Assembly: GCA_020354625.1 (NCBI GenBank)
Contig: CP070651.1
Coordinates: forward strand, 1,790,465-1,834,494
Length of the DNA stretch: 44,030 nt
Source of the DNA: Trueperaceae bacterium
GTDB lineage: Bacteria > Deinococcota > Deinococci > Deinococcales > Trueperaceae
Reading direction: 5' to 3'
This document shows positions 8,893 to 16,563 of the stretch, one piece after another. The notes below the pieces were generated by a model. It was not told the DNA's origin, made no database searches, and saw only the letters and a list, made by a program, of their open reading frames with translations. Every line of letters starts with the position of its first letter. Positions within the stretch are counted from its first letter, which is position 1. The translations under genes were made by a program, and so were the position numbers.

Positions 8893-8993
8893 GGTGATGA
8901 GTTATGAGAGATGAGTAATGAGTGTTGCGAACCGTCATGTCTGAGCCTGTGCCCTTCGAAGCACTCATGACTCATTACTCATCACCCATCACC
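8893..8993. repeat. Heptamer-arm palindromic repeat, copy 2
   Basis: The left arm ggtgatgagttatgagag with gagtaatgagtg and tgcga is mirrored by ttcgaagcactcatgact and cattactcatcacccatcacc. It fills most of the gap between the phosphoesterase and adenosine-kinase genes. Confidence 0.85.
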
Positions 8994-9046
8994 TTTTTCC
9001 CTGGTCGTTCGCCACCGTCCAGGGTTCACTTCTGAAGGGGGAGCCG

Positions 9047-9532
9047 ATGAACATAAGTACCGTCGCTATCGATAAGCCCACAGACACCAATTTCATCCTC
9101 GGCCAGACGCACTTCATCAAAACGGTGGAAGACATCCACGAGGTGCTCGTCTCCAGCGTGCCGGGCATCGTCTTCGGCCTGGCCTTCTGTGAGGCCTCGG
9201 GACCGTGTTTGATCCGCTGGACCGGTACCGACCCCGAGCTGACGGCCTTGGCGCAGAAAAACGCCCAGGCCATCGCGGCCGGGCACAGCTTCATCCTCTT
9301 TTTGGGCGACGGCTTTTTCCCCATCAATGTGCTGAACCCCATCAAGGCCGTGCCCGAGGTCTGCCGGATCTACTGCGCCACCGCCAACCCCACCGAGGTG
9401 ATCATCGCCGAAACAGAGCAGGGCCGGGGCATCCTCGGCGTGATCGACGGCTTTTCGCCCAAAGGGGTCGAAGGGGACGAGGAGATCGCCGAGCGAAAGG
9501 GGTTGCTGCGGAAGATCGGCTACAAGCTGTAA
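9047..9532 (+). CDS. Adenosine-specific kinase (DUF355 family)
   Basis: A 161-residue protein matching the compact archaeal/bacterial adenosine-specific kinase family (PF04008), which is unrelated to ribokinase-type kinases. The recognisable core includes NFILGQTHFIKTVEDIHEVL, VPGIVFGLAFCEASGPCLIR, AAGHSFILFLGDGFFPINVLN, VCRIYCATANPTEVI and GILGVIDGFSPKGVE. The length is typical. A Shine-Dalgarno gggggag lies 4 nt before the ATG. It probably phosphorylates adenosine (purine salvage), though several family members are poorly characterised. It stands alone between two palindromic repeats. Confidence 0.88.
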   Translation: MNISTVAIDKPTDTNFILGQTHFIKTVEDIHEVLVSSVPGIVFGLAFCEASGPCLIRWTGTDPELTALAQKNAQAIAAGHSFILFLGDGFFPINVLNPIKAVPEVCRIYCATANPTEVIIAETEQGRGILGVIDGFSPKGVEGDEEIAERKGLLRKIGYKL

Positions 9533-9535
9533 AGA

Positions 9536-9754
9536 GGGTAATGGGTCATGAGGAATGATTAAAGAGGGTGATGGGTAATGAGGAATGAGTAATGCGTGGG
9601 TCACATGCAAAGGTTAGGCTGAACCTGTAGCTTTCACCGCACTCATCATCCTAAGAGGTAATGAGTTATGAGTCATGCGTGGGTGACGGGCGAAAGATAG
9701 GCTGAACCCGTACCCTTTGCCACACTCATCTCTCATGACTCATCTCTCATCACC
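9536..9754. repeat. Heptamer-arm palindromic repeat, copies 3a and 3b in tandem
   Basis: Two elements lie back to back (about 9536-9650 and 9657-9754), filling the 321-bp gap after the kinase gene. The core of 3b (gataggctgaacccgtaccc) is identical to that of copy 1. The core of 3a is a diverged version (ggttaggctgaacctgtag). Left arms read ggtaatgggtcatgagg and ggtaatgagttatgag; the right arm of 3b ends ctctcatcacc. Confidence 0.87.
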
Positions 9755-9762
9755 ATCGGGGA

Positions 9763-9777
9763 GGGACAAATTTCCCT
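9763..9777 (+). promoter_or_regulatory. DosR-like box A
   Basis: GGGACAAATTTCCCT, a near-palindrome. A -10-like TATGCT (9800-9805) lies 32.5 bp from the box centre, placing the box around -42 of a promoter for the 88-residue gene. There is no separate -35, as expected for an activator-dependent promoter. The site is 9 bp from the end of repeat copy 3b. Confidence 0.55.
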
Positions 9778-9853
9778 AGTGACACCCTCCTCTATGGTCT
9801 ATGCTGAGCCTAGGGGGGGAAGGTAGAGGACGGCCTGGAAGGAGCGTTGCACC

Positions 9854-10120
9854 GTGGAAGTCCTCGATCGGTCCGTCAGAACACGCCTCAACGAAATCCT
9901 CGCCGAAGTCGGTCCCGAAGTCGATATCGACAGCGTACGAACAGAGCTCGAAGAGCTGTGCGACAGGATCGGCTACCGGGGCATAGCCACACACCAGCGA
10001 ACCTTCGAGCGGATCCTCGACATCTTAGGCCGCTACTGCTTGAGCGTCCAGGTAGCACGCCATAAATTGAACGACGACCTGTTCAGATTGGTGGCGCAGC
10101 TCGAGTATCCCTCTCGGTAG
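9854..10120 (+). CDS. Small conserved-looking protein of unknown function
   Basis: 88 residues, predicted helical, soluble and mildly charged (MEVLDRSVRTRLNEIL... RTELEELCDRIGYRGIATHQRTFERILDILGRYCLSVQVARHKLNDDLF). I do not recognise a family. GTG start with ggaaggag 9 nt upstream. Its promoter carries DosR-like box A, which would place it in the same regulon as the kinase/regulator pair at 12.9-14.7 kb. The helix-hairpin-helix gene follows 90 bp downstream and may be co-transcribed. Confidence 0.7.
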   Translation: MEVLDRSVRTRLNEILAEVGPEVDIDSVRTELEELCDRIGYRGIATHQRTFERILDILGRYCLSVQVARHKLNDDLFRLVAQLEYPSR

Positions 10121-10210
10121 TAAGACGGCTTTCGGCACCCTCGGTCGGGTAGATCGACGAGTCGAAAAAACGGAGTGAGGGCATGACGGGACAGGTGAGG
10201 AGGGCCGGAC

Positions 10211-11065
10211 ATGACCGAAGTCCACAACGCCAGAATCGCAGGGCGTCTCGACGAGGTCGCAGCGCTACTCGAGGAGCAGCACGCCAACCCCTACCGGGTC
10301 CAGGCCTATCGACGCGCTGCCGAGACGCTGCGCTTTCTCGAAAGACCTGTGGCTGAGATCCTCGAGTCCGAGGGTCTCGAGGGGCTCATCCGTCTTCCAG
10401 CGATCGGTGAGAGTATCGCCCGTTCGGTGCGTGCAATGGTACTGACCGGACGGCTGCCGATGCTCGAGCGCCTTCGCGGTGAGAGCGACCCGGAAGCACT
10501 GCTCCGCTCTATCCCGGGCATCGGGCGCAAGACGGCGGAACTTCTTCACGACGAGCTCGGCATCGAGTCGCTCGAGGAGCTCGAGTTAGCGGCTTTCGAC
10601 GGGCGGCTCCACGATCTGGCTGGTGTCGGCGATAAGCGGCTCGAGGGCATCCGCGACACCGTGACCGCCCGGCTGGGGCGTGTGCGGATGCCGAGGAGGC
10701 TCACGCCCAGTGAGGAACCCTCGGCAGCGGAGCTGCTCGAGATCGACCGGGAGTACCACGACCAGGCTCGAGCGGGCCGATTGCGTACCATCGCCCCACG
10801 GCGTTTCAACCCTGGTGGCGAGGCCTGGCTACCGGTACTGCACACTCACCGGGGCGAGCGGCACTACACCGTTCTCTTCTCCAACACCGCCCGGGCGCAC
10901 GAGCTCGGTAAGACCCGTGACTGGGTGGTGATCTACTGCGACAGCGGTGGCGGCGAGCGCCAGTACACCGTCATCACCTCACAGTGGGGAGCGCTCAAAG
11001 GACGCCGCATCGTCCGCGGGCGCGAGGCGGAGTGTAGGCAGTACTATTGGCCGGAAGTGGTATGA
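10211..11065 (+). CDS. Helix-hairpin-helix protein resembling the PolX N-terminal region
   Basis: 284 residues. The N-terminal half matches the 8-kDa lyase-like domain and fingers region of family X DNA polymerases: ARIAGRLDEVAALLEEQHANPYRVQAYRRAAETLR (about 7-41), then helix-hairpin-helix motifs LIRLPAIGESIARSVRAMV, LLRSIPGIGRKTAELLHDELGI and LHDLAGVGDKRLEGI. No polymerase palm with catalytic aspartates follows. Instead there is a ~110-residue domain of unknown function (WLPVLHTHRGERHYTVLFSNTARAHELGKTRDWVVIYCDSGGG). Non-specific DNA binding, perhaps in repair, is likely; a deoxyribose-phosphate lyase activity is possible but unproven. Shine-Dalgarno gaggaggg lies 6 nt before the ATG. Confidence 0.8.
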   Translation: MTEVHNARIAGRLDEVAALLEEQHANPYRVQAYRRAAETLRFLERPVAEILESEGLEGLIRLPAIGESIARSVRAMVLTGRLPMLERLRGESDPEALLRSIPGIGRKTAELLHDELGIESLEELELAAFDGRLHDLAGVGDKRLEGIRDTVTARLGRVRMPRRLTPSEEPSAAELLEIDREYHDQARAGRLRTIAPRRFNPGGEAWLPVLHTHRGERHYTVLFSNTARAHELGKTRDWVVIYCDSGGGERQYTVITSQWGALKGRRIVRGREAECRQYYWPEVV

Positions 11066-11100
11066 GCCGGTTTGCTCTTCCGTTTGCAGCAGAAATACAA

Positions 11101-11252
11101 GGTAATGGGTGATGAGTGATGAGTAATGGGAGTTGCGAAGGTCTTGGTTGAACCAGCCTTTTCTGACGTTTGCGACAACGAAATCAAGTGCTCCAAAACC
11201 GTTCTCCTTCGCGATTGTCCAACCCATTTCCCATCACCCATTCCCCATCACC
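11101..11252. repeat. Heptamer-arm palindromic repeat, copy 4 (long-core type)
   Basis: The left arm ggtaatgggtgatgagtgat with gagtaatggg and gttgcgaagg is mirrored by cccatttcccatcacccatt and ccccatcacc. The ~95-bp core (tctgacgtttgcgacaacg ... gttctccttcgcg) is shared with copies 6b and 7. It occupies most of the 304-bp gap after the helix-hairpin-helix gene. Confidence 0.87.
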
Positions 11253-11296
11253 AAATAGGCTTTTTGGAAACACATATCGGAACTCGGCAAAAGATA

Positions 11297-11322
11297 ACCG
11301 CAGACCCAATGGAGTCTGCGGT
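11297..11322 (-). terminator. Rho-independent-type terminator of the 89-residue gene
   Basis: A 9-bp perfect stem (ACCGCAGAC/GTCTGCGGT, 8-nt loop) is followed on the minus strand by TATCTTTTG. It lies 48 bp after the stop at 11370. Confidence 0.65.
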
Positions 11323-11369
11323 CGTTGGCGCCGACCTTGGGGAGTGGGCCGGCGGGGAGGAGATCTGGC

Positions 11370-11639
11370 TCAAGCCAACTGCTTGACCTCTTTCGCTGGG
11401 GAAGCGGGGCCGTCATGGAAGTGCTGTTCCCAATCGATCACGTCACCATAGGTAAAGAGCAGCGCCGTGATGCGGCCGGTGTTCATCCAAGACTGCTCGT
11501 CCGGCACCTCGAACTCGAGCCGGCGCGTACGCTGGTCGAAGCGAACCTGGCAGTGATAGCTCTTGAGTTGCTCATCCAAAGCCCGCAAACGGGTACGTGA
11601 GGCATCCGGTCTTACGTTGAGATCGCTGATAAAAGACAT
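11370..11639 (-). CDS. Small protein of unknown function
   Basis: 89 residues, soluble and charged (MSFISDLNVRPDASRTRLRALDEQLKSYHCQVRFDQRTRRLEFEVPDEQSWMNTGRITALLFTYGDVIDWEQHFHDG). I do not recognise a family. It shows an alternation of a helical N-terminus and two beta-like stretches. Shine-Dalgarno GGAGG lies 6 nt before the ATG. The promoter carries DosR-like box B and the 3' side a terminator, so it appears to be a single-gene transcription unit in the putative stress regulon. Confidence 0.72.
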   Translation of the reverse strand: MSFISDLNVRPDASRTRLRALDEQLKSYHCQVRFDQRTRRLEFEVPDEQSWMNTGRITALLFTYGDVIDWEQHFHDGPASPAKEVKQLA

Positions 11640-11730
11640 ACAAAGCCTCCGACTACGGGCGAGAGCGAGAAAGGGGAACGACGTCCCCGGCCATAAAGAC
11701 TATTGTGGTCTACGCCCTGGATCTGTGCAT

Positions 11731-11745
11731 AGGGATATTTGTCCC
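11731..11745 (-). promoter_or_regulatory. DosR-like box B
   Basis: On the minus strand it reads GGGACAAATATCCCT, with 13 of 15 positions as in box A. Its flank is GAACC, giving a 14-base block GAACCGGGACAAAT identical to box C. A weak -10-like CACAAT (minus, 11702-11707) lies 33.5 bp from the centre, facing the 89-residue gene. Confidence 0.55.
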
Positions 11746-11886
11746 GGTTCAGTGGTGATGTGAAGAGCCGATTCGGGCCGGGAAATGCCTTATAGTGGAG
11801 GGGTACATGTTTTCAGAGAAACGTGTGGCGAGCCGGGACTCTTGTGGCCGTGTGCGGGCACGTTCTGAACTGGGGAGGAGAAATCG

Positions 11887-12720
11887 ATGCGTAGATCAAG
11901 AACCACGCTGATGCTGTTCGGCCTCTTGCTCACTGGCCTGATTCTGGCAGGCTGTAGCAGTCTGAGTAAGAGCACCGACATTGCGCTCGTACCGCAGATT
12001 ACAGGGGGAGAGCCCGATGGAAATGATCATCCCTATGTTGGTTTGATTGTTTATTACGATGCAGAGGGCCGTCCCTTAACCCGCTGCACAGGTACGTTAG
12101 TCGCACCCAAGGTGGTCTTGACAGCGGCCCACTGTATGTTCAATCCAGTCCCAGATAGTGCAGCCGTCTGGTTCGACCCCGCCATTGCCTCATCTGCAGA
12201 ACTCAGAAACCCTCGCCTTGCCGACGCTACCGGTACGCCTGTCCCCCATCCCAACTTCCAACCGGTCATTCCTGACTCGCACGACGTTGGGGTCATCCTG
12301 CTCAAAAAACCGATAAGACTCGATACCTACGGCGCACTACCGGAACTCGGCCTACTCGATAGACTAACCAATAGTTCCGATCTTACTGTCCGCTCAGTCG
12401 GCTACGGGCTGCAAAGCATCGTGCCAGAGCTACAGGCAGACCTTGTACGCTACACGGCTATCTCAACCATTATCAATCTGGATAGTGCCAACAATGATGG
12501 CTACAATGTGCAAACCTCTAACAAGGCTGGCAAGGGTGATGGTACAGGGGGACAGTGCTTCGGGGATTCAGGAGCACCGGTTTTCTATCCTGAAAACAGC
12601 AATGTGGTCATCGGTGTCTCGTCGTTCGGATTCAGCCCCAACTGTACTGGTAATAACGATTTCTCCTACCGGATGGACATCGCTGATTCCCAGAACTTCA
12701 TCGGGCAATTTCTCGATTAG
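11887..12720 (+). CDS. Trypsin-like (S1) serine protease lipoprotein
   Basis: 277 residues. The signal peptide LMLFGLLLTGLILAGC has a clear lipobox (LAGC), so the protein should be lipid-anchored outside the cytoplasm. The catalytic triad of the chymotrypsin fold is present: His in VVLTAAHC, Asp in DSHDVGVILLKKPI and Ser in GGQCFGDSGAPV. The mature N-terminus ITGGEPDGNDHPYVGLI resembles the IVGG start of activated trypsins. gctGGGGAGGagaaatcg supplies the Shine-Dalgarno. Base composition is somewhat lower in GC than the flanking genes, like the lipoprotein at 6.0-6.8 kb. It is divergent from the 89-residue gene; substrate unknown. Confidence 0.9.
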   Translation: MRRSRTTLMLFGLLLTGLILAGCSSLSKSTDIALVPQITGGEPDGNDHPYVGLIVYYDAEGRPLTRCTGTLVAPKVVLTAAHCMFNPVPDSAAVWFDPAIASSAELRNPRLADATGTPVPHPNFQPVIPDSHDVGVILLKKPIRLDTYGALPELGLLDRLTNSSDLTVRSVGYGLQSIVPELQADLVRYTAISTIINLDSANNDGYNVQTSNKAGKGDGTGGQCFGDSGAPVFYPENSNVVIGVSSFGFSPNCTGNNDFSYRMDIADSQNFIGQFLD

Positions 12721-12744
12721 ACACACCTTGCGCTAAAAATCGTT

Positions 12745-12769
12745 GGGTCGTGTCATCGTAACACGACCC
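12745..12769 (+). terminator. Rho-independent-type terminator of the protease gene
   Basis: A 9-bp perfect stem GGGTCGTGT/ACACGACCC with a 7-nt loop, followed by TTTCGCT, 24 bp after the protease stop. Confidence 0.75.
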
Positions 12770-12862
12770 TTTCGCTATCAAGCTACCGTTCATCCAAATT
12801 GTCACGACAAGAGCAAGAACCTGATGGGCAAGTTCGCTTCCGACCTAGAAGATCATCGCATA

Positions 12863-12904
12863 CCCTTCGCAGCTCTCATCACTCATAACTCATCCCTCAT
12901 CACC
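12863..12904. repeat. Heptamer repeat, solitary right arm (copy 5)
   Basis: Only the right half is present: cccttcgcagctctcatcac followed by tcataactcatccctcatcacc. No matching left arm lies within 200 bp, so this is a half element. Confidence 0.75.
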
Positions 12905-12940
12905 AAAAAGGCTTCCGCGAAAAGACCTCTCAAACTCGCT

Positions 12941-13573
12941 TCATAGCACGTCATGCTCGAGCGCCCAGCGCACCAGCTCGGCGCGGGTTTTGACCCCGAG
13001 CTTCTCTGAGGCCCGTTCTCTGTAGGTAGCGACCGTCTTCTCGCTGATGCCGAGCTCCTCGGCGATCTCTTTGTAGGTGCTGCCGTGGGCGATCTGGCGC
13101 ACCACTTCGTACTCGCGCTGGGTGAGCTTGGCGTTTTTGTAGGGGTCTGAACCGGCCATCTCGCGAGCGAGTTCGGCCAGCAACTTGGCGGGGGCGTAGT
13201 ACTCACCGCGCGATACCGCCAGGATGGCGTCGATGAGTTGGGTCTCGAGGGCGCTCTTGGGGACGTAACCGGAGCCGCCGGACTCCAAAAACCCTTGCAC
13301 GTACTCGGGATCTTCGTGCATCGACAGGGCGATGAAGCGCGAAGAGGGCAGGAGCCGCTTGAGGATCTTGGCGGTCTCGATGCCGTTCATGCCGGGCAGC
13401 GACAGGTCGAGAAGCACGATCTGCGGCTCGAGCGGCGGGGCGGTCCGGATCGCTTCCTCGCCACTTTCGGCCTCCCCGATGACGCTGATGTTGTCCTTGG
13501 CGTTTAGGAGCATGCGGATGCCGGCACGCACCACCGCGTGGTCGTCGACCAGGAAGAGCGTGATCTGCTTCAT
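12941..13573 (-). CDS. NarL/FixJ-family response regulator
   Basis: 210 residues. The receiver domain has the acidic pair D10/D11 (FLVDDHAVVRAG), phosphoacceptor D56 (VLLDLSLPGMNG), S84 (IALSMHED) and K106 (YVPKSA). The C-terminal LuxR-type helix-turn-helix (about 148-205: LTQREYEVVRQIAHGSTYKEIAEELGISEKTVATYRERASEKLGV) binds DNA as a dimer. It lies 9 bp downstream of the sensor kinase gene, so the two form a two-component system. This family includes DosR/DevR, whose operator resembles the seven boxes reported here. I infer that this protein binds them. Confidence 0.93.
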   Translation of the reverse strand: MKQITLFLVDDHAVVRAGIRMLLNAKDNISVIGEAESGEEAIRTAPPLEPQIVLLDLSLPGMNGIETAKILKRLLPSSRFIALSMHEDPEYVQGFLESGGSGYVPKSALETQLIDAILAVSRGEYYAPAKLLAELAREMAGSDPYKNAKLTQREYEVVRQIAHGSTYKEIAEELGISEKTVATYRERASEKLGVKTRAELVRWALEHDVL

Positions 13574-13582
13574 ATAGGGTAA

Positions 13583-14707
13583 CTATACTGCGTAACTGTA
13601 GCGGACCGGCAGCCGCGCGAATACGGCGCAGCCTCGTGCCGGCGCGCTCTCTAAGCGGAAACTGCCGCCCAGGAGCTCGATACGCTCGCGCATGCCGGTG
13701 ATACCGAGTTGCTCGCCGGGGGTGAGCGCCCCGGGATCGAAGCCGCCACCGTCGTCTTCGACCACGAGCTTCACGTGTTTGTTGCTGGAGGTGACCACCA
13801 CCGAGGCCCGCTGGGCTTCCGCGTGGCGTACCACGTTGGTAATCGCCTCTTGGACCACGCGGTAGAGAACGGTCTCCTCTTCGTGTGAAAGGCGCGTGGG
13901 GAGCCGCACGAACACGCTGATCTCGAGCGCGTAGCGCTCGTGGATCTCTCTAGCGTAGCGTTTGATGGCCGCTTCGAGCCCGAGCTCGTCGAGGAGCGAA
14001 GGGCGCAGGTCCATGGCGATGCGCCGCACGTCGCCGAGTGTGATGGAGGTAAGCTCCTTGAGCTGCTTGAGCTGCTGGGGCTCGGGCTCCAAGCTGGCCT
14101 TGTCGAGCCCGAGCAAGATGGCGGTGAGGGCCTGACCGATCTGGTCGTGCAGGTCGCGGGAGATGCGACCGCGCTCTTCCTCTTGCGCATGCAAGAGCGC
14201 TTGCAATAACCTCGAGCGCTGCCGCTCTTTGCTGGTGAGCCGCTGGTGCAGTTCGGTACGCTTCAAAGAGGCGCTGACGAGATCTCTGACGGCTTCCAGA
14301 AACGCTTGAGAGACCGATGCACCGCTGCCCCCCACCAGGGCCAGCAGCGAACTCTTCTCGATGGGGACGAGCTGCCAACGGTCACCTCTGCGGAGTTCGC
14401 CGGCCTTGAAAGCGGCCTCGACGTCGTCGATGAGCCCACTGCGCAAGGAACACGTTTCCGGATCCTCCTCAACACAGAGCTCGAGCGAGGCCACGCTCGC
14501 TTTCTTACCAGTCTTGATGAAGGCCTCACCGCAATCGAACCAGCCCATCGAAATGAGCACCTCGAGAGCGCGGGTCAGCACCTCGCGACTGTCGAGGCTC
14601 TCGGCGATGCGTTGGGCCAGCTTGTGCAGGGTCTCGAGCTCGTGGGTGCGACGCTCGGCCTCGTCCCCCGGTAGGCCGGTCTGGTGAGGACTAAAGTGCT
14701 CGATCAT
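13583..14707 (-). CDS. HisKA_3-type sensor histidine kinase
   Basis: 374 residues, no membrane segment, so a cytoplasmic sensor. The N-terminal ~150 residues have a coiled start (about 15-45) and a GAF-like region with several cysteines (WFDCGEA, ELCVEEDPETCS). The HisKA_3 dimerisation domain carries the phospho-acceptor H187 in EEERGRISRDLHDQIGQALT. The HATPase domain shows the N box (LYRVVQEAITNVVRHAEA, N291), G1 (VEDDGGGFDPG) and G2 (LGITGMRERIELLGG). It resembles soluble NarL-partner kinases such as DosS/DevS, although heme ligands cannot be assigned. It is first in the operon with the response regulator and lies under DosR-like box S3, suggesting autoregulation. Confidence 0.92.
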   Translation of the reverse strand: MIEHFSPHQTGLPGDEAERRTHELETLHKLAQRIAESLDSREVLTRALEVLISMGWFDCGEAFIKTGKKASVASLELCVEEDPETCSLRSGLIDDVEAAFKAGELRRGDRWQLVPIEKSSLLALVGGSGASVSQAFLEAVRDLVSASLKRTELHQRLTSKERQRSRLLQALLHAQEEERGRISRDLHDQIGQALTAILLGLDKASLEPEPQQLKQLKELTSITLGDVRRIAMDLRPSLLDELGLEAAIKRYAREIHERYALEISVFVRLPTRLSHEEETVLYRVVQEAITNVVRHAEAQRASVVVTSSNKHVKLVVEDDGGGFDPGALTPGEQLGITGMRERIELLGGSFRLESAPARGCAVFARLPVRYSYAV

Positions 14708-14718
14708 CGGTACCCTTC

Positions 14719-14724
14719 ATGATA
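14719..14724 (-). promoter_or_regulatory. Candidate -10 box of the kinase/regulator operon
   Basis: TATCAT on the minus strand, 31.5 bp from the centre of box S3 and 11 nt before the kinase ATG. The transcript would have a leader of only a few bases, or be leaderless. Confidence 0.5.
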
Positions 14725-14745
14725 GTGACTCGTCGCAGCGCCGGT

Positions 14746-14760
14746 GTCGGTAAAAGTCCC
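14746..14760 (-). promoter_or_regulatory. DosR-like box S3 (kinase/regulator promoter)
   Basis: On the minus strand it reads GGGACTTTTACCGAC. With its 6-bp upstream flank AACTGT it matches box S1 at 19 of 21 positions. The core shows dyad symmetry GTNGG-N7-CCNAC. It faces the kinase gene. Confidence 0.55.
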
Positions 14761-14767
14761 ACAGTTT

Positions 14768-15034
14768 GGAGTAATGAGAGATGAGTAATGGGTGCTGCGA
14801 AGGGACACGCTCGAGCCAGTCTGTTCTTGTGTTAGTGCCTGAAAAACGAGGTAATGGGTGATGAGTAATGAGTAATGGGTGCTGCGAAGGTCACGGTGGA
14901 GCCTATCTTTTCTAACGTTTGTGACTGCGAAACCAGGCGCTCTAGCGCCGTTTCCTTTCGCGGCGGACCGACCCATTCCCCATTACGCTCCTACCGTTGT
15001 CCCTCTCATCACTCATAACTCATCTCTCACTACC
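14768..15034. repeat. Heptamer-arm palindromic repeat, copies 6a (half) and 6b (long-core type)
   Basis: A left half-element (ggagtaatgagagatgagta to gctgcgaagg, about 14768-14801) is followed by a full element at 14850-15034. The core of 6b (tctaacgtttgtgactgcga ... gccgtttcctttcgcgg) is homologous to that of copy 4. Together they fill nearly all of the 327-bp gap between the kinase and stress-protein genes; the rest holds box S3 and the kinase -10. Confidence 0.87.
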
Positions 15035-15580
15035 TCAGGTGGTAATGAGCTTCGCAGGGACTTCTTCTGCGGCTCCCTTCTGAACGGGCCTCACCATCAT
15101 CACCGGGACCCGCAGGCCACGCAGGACTTTTTCGGCCACGCTCCCCATCAACATGCGCAGGACCCCGCTACGGCCATGGGTGGCCATGACCACCAGTTCG
15201 AAATCGTGGTTGTCGGCGAAGTTGATGATCTCGGTGGCCGGGTCGCCAAAATGTACCGCTAGAGACACGTTGAAGCCGGCTTCCCGGAGGTCTTCCATTT
15301 CGTCTGCCATGTCGTCCATGAGCTCAGCTCGGAAGCTCTCCCACACCTGGCTGGCGTAGATCGGGTGCTGGTGCTCCTCGACCGGTTGCATCTGTTTGAA
15401 CATCCAGGCGTCGAGCACCAGCGGCCGCTGCGGCACCAACGGGTAGCCTTGGGGGACAGGTGCGACACGGAAGAGCGTCAAGGTGTACTCTTTGGGATTG
15501 AGCAAGCTGCGTACGTAGCCGAGAACTTGACGGCTAAAGTCAGACCCGTCAAAGGGAATGAGGGCTTTGTGTGCGGCCAT
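15035..15580 (-). CDS. Universal stress protein (UspA family)
   Basis: 181 residues. N-terminal strand KALIPFDGSDFSRQVLGYV with the Asp that contacts adenine, and a C-terminal nucleotide-binding loop MATHGRSGVLRMLMGSVAEKVL. That loop fits the G-x2-G-x9-G-S pattern except that the first Gly is Ala. It is longer than minimal USPs because of an insert around QRPLVLDAWMFKQMQPVEEHQHP. Such proteins bind ATP or AMP and act in stress survival. AAGGAGG lies 6 nt before the ATG. It follows the second USP gene by 104 bp in the same direction and may be co-transcribed with it. Confidence 0.9.
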   Translation of the reverse strand: MAAHKALIPFDGSDFSRQVLGYVRSLLNPKEYTLTLFRVAPVPQGYPLVPQRPLVLDAWMFKQMQPVEEHQHPIYASQVWESFRAELMDDMADEMEDLREAGFNVSLAVHFGDPATEIINFADNHDFELVVMATHGRSGVLRMLMGSVAEKVLRGLRVPVMMVRPVQKGAAEEVPAKLITT

Positions 15581-15684
15581 CTCTTACCTCCTTTGGCAGC
15601 GAGTAAACGAACCACGTAGTGGCGATACCGGTCTCTCCACAGATGTCGAATCCCATCGGTCTCTGGTAGCTCGCTGTAGCGGGC

Positions 15685-16140
15685 TCACGCAGCCTCCGTG
15701 CCCCCCTCGCTTCGAATCAACAAAAATGGCTTTTGCGAGCGCCGCAAGGCACCTTCAGCAACCGAGCCGAACATCCAGCGGTTGAACCCACGCCGCCCAT
15801 GGGTGCCCATCACTACCAGGTCGTGATCCGCTTCTGCCTCGTGAATGGCTTGGACCGGTTCACTGTTCTCGATCAGCAAAGCGGACGCCTTGACGCCGAA
15901 CTCGGCAGCCTGGCTACACGCGTTATCCAGCGATTCTTGAGCTCCAAGCTTGAGATCCTCGTAGAGTTGAGGTTGGTAAGAGACCGTTTCCGGCATGGCA
16001 TAAACGGTCTTCAGAGGGTTTTCAAGGGCGTGCAAGAAGGTGACCTCAGCGCCGAGCGCCTTGGCCAGCTCGAGCCCTTGTGCTACGGCTTGCTGACTGC
16101 AAATACTGCCGTCGGTCGGGATCAGGATTCGCTGGTACAC
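15685..16140 (-). CDS. Universal stress protein (UspA family)
   Basis: 151 residues, the standard single-domain length. It starts YQRILIPTDGSICSQQAVAQGLELAKALGAEVTFLHAL and ends with a complete ATP-binding loop VVMGTHGRRGFNRWMFGSVAEGALRRS. A Shine-Dalgarno GAGGAGG lies just upstream of the ATG. The two USPs are diverged paralogues. In mycobacteria several USPs belong to the DosR regulon, and this gene lies downstream of a shared motif region at 16213-16261, although the box orientation faces the other way and I see no convincing -10. Confidence 0.92.
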   Translation of the reverse strand: MYQRILIPTDGSICSQQAVAQGLELAKALGAEVTFLHALENPLKTVYAMPETVSYQPQLYEDLKLGAQESLDNACSQAAEFGVKASALLIENSEPVQAIHEAEADHDLVVMGTHGRRGFNRWMFGSVAEGALRRSQKPFLLIRSEGGTEAA

Positions 16141-16246
16141 AGTACACCTCCTCAGCCGGTATCTTCGAATGCTACGGTAGTGAGCCTCGCCTCTAGGTTA
16201 CGAAAGGACCTGCGGGTTCACATCCCCAAAGCTCCGACAGAACTGT

Positions 16247-16261
16247 AGGAGTTTTACCGAC
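16247..16261 (+). promoter_or_regulatory. DosR-like box S1
   Basis: AGGAGTTTTACCGAC, preceded by the dyad CTCCGACAGAACTGT. It lies between the divergent USP (minus) and LysW-like (plus) genes. A second GGG-N8-CCC dyad (minus strand, 16213-16227) sits beside it. No -10 at the expected distance is convincing on either side. Confidence 0.4.
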
Positions 16262-16356
16262 CTGCCCCGGCGCTGTGCTGTGCTCCACTGAGGCTACTAA
16301 AGCGCTTCGATTTTACGTCGACTCGGCACGAGTCATGAGTTGGGAAACTGCAGGAA

Positions 16357-16494
16357 GGTCATGAGGAATGGGTGATGGGTAATGAGTTGGGCAACTGCGA
16401 AAGACAATGGTGTTGGAGCGCCTTCTTTCGAAGACACGCAGGCTCAGCCACGGATTTCGCAGCACCCATACCTCATCACTCATTACCCATTACC
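16357..16494. repeat. Heptamer-arm palindromic repeat, copy 7 (long-core type, inverted)
   Basis: Its core (gcgaaagacaatggtgttgg ... tttcgcagcaccc) matches the reverse complement of copies 4 and 6b, so the same element exists in both orientations. With box S1 it accounts for most of the 423-bp gap 16141-16563; a diverged part-arm lies at 16332-16356. Confidence 0.8.
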
Positions 16495-16563
16495 TTATCT
16501 CCTGGGCGCCACCACAAGCGCAGATTTGCTCGAGCACATCCAGTCCAGTAAAGGGGGTCGGCG

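Noticed and set aside
9536-9754. CRISPR array
   Set aside because: Units are 7 bp and adjacent, with no spacers of constant length and no cas genes; arms are mutually complementary.
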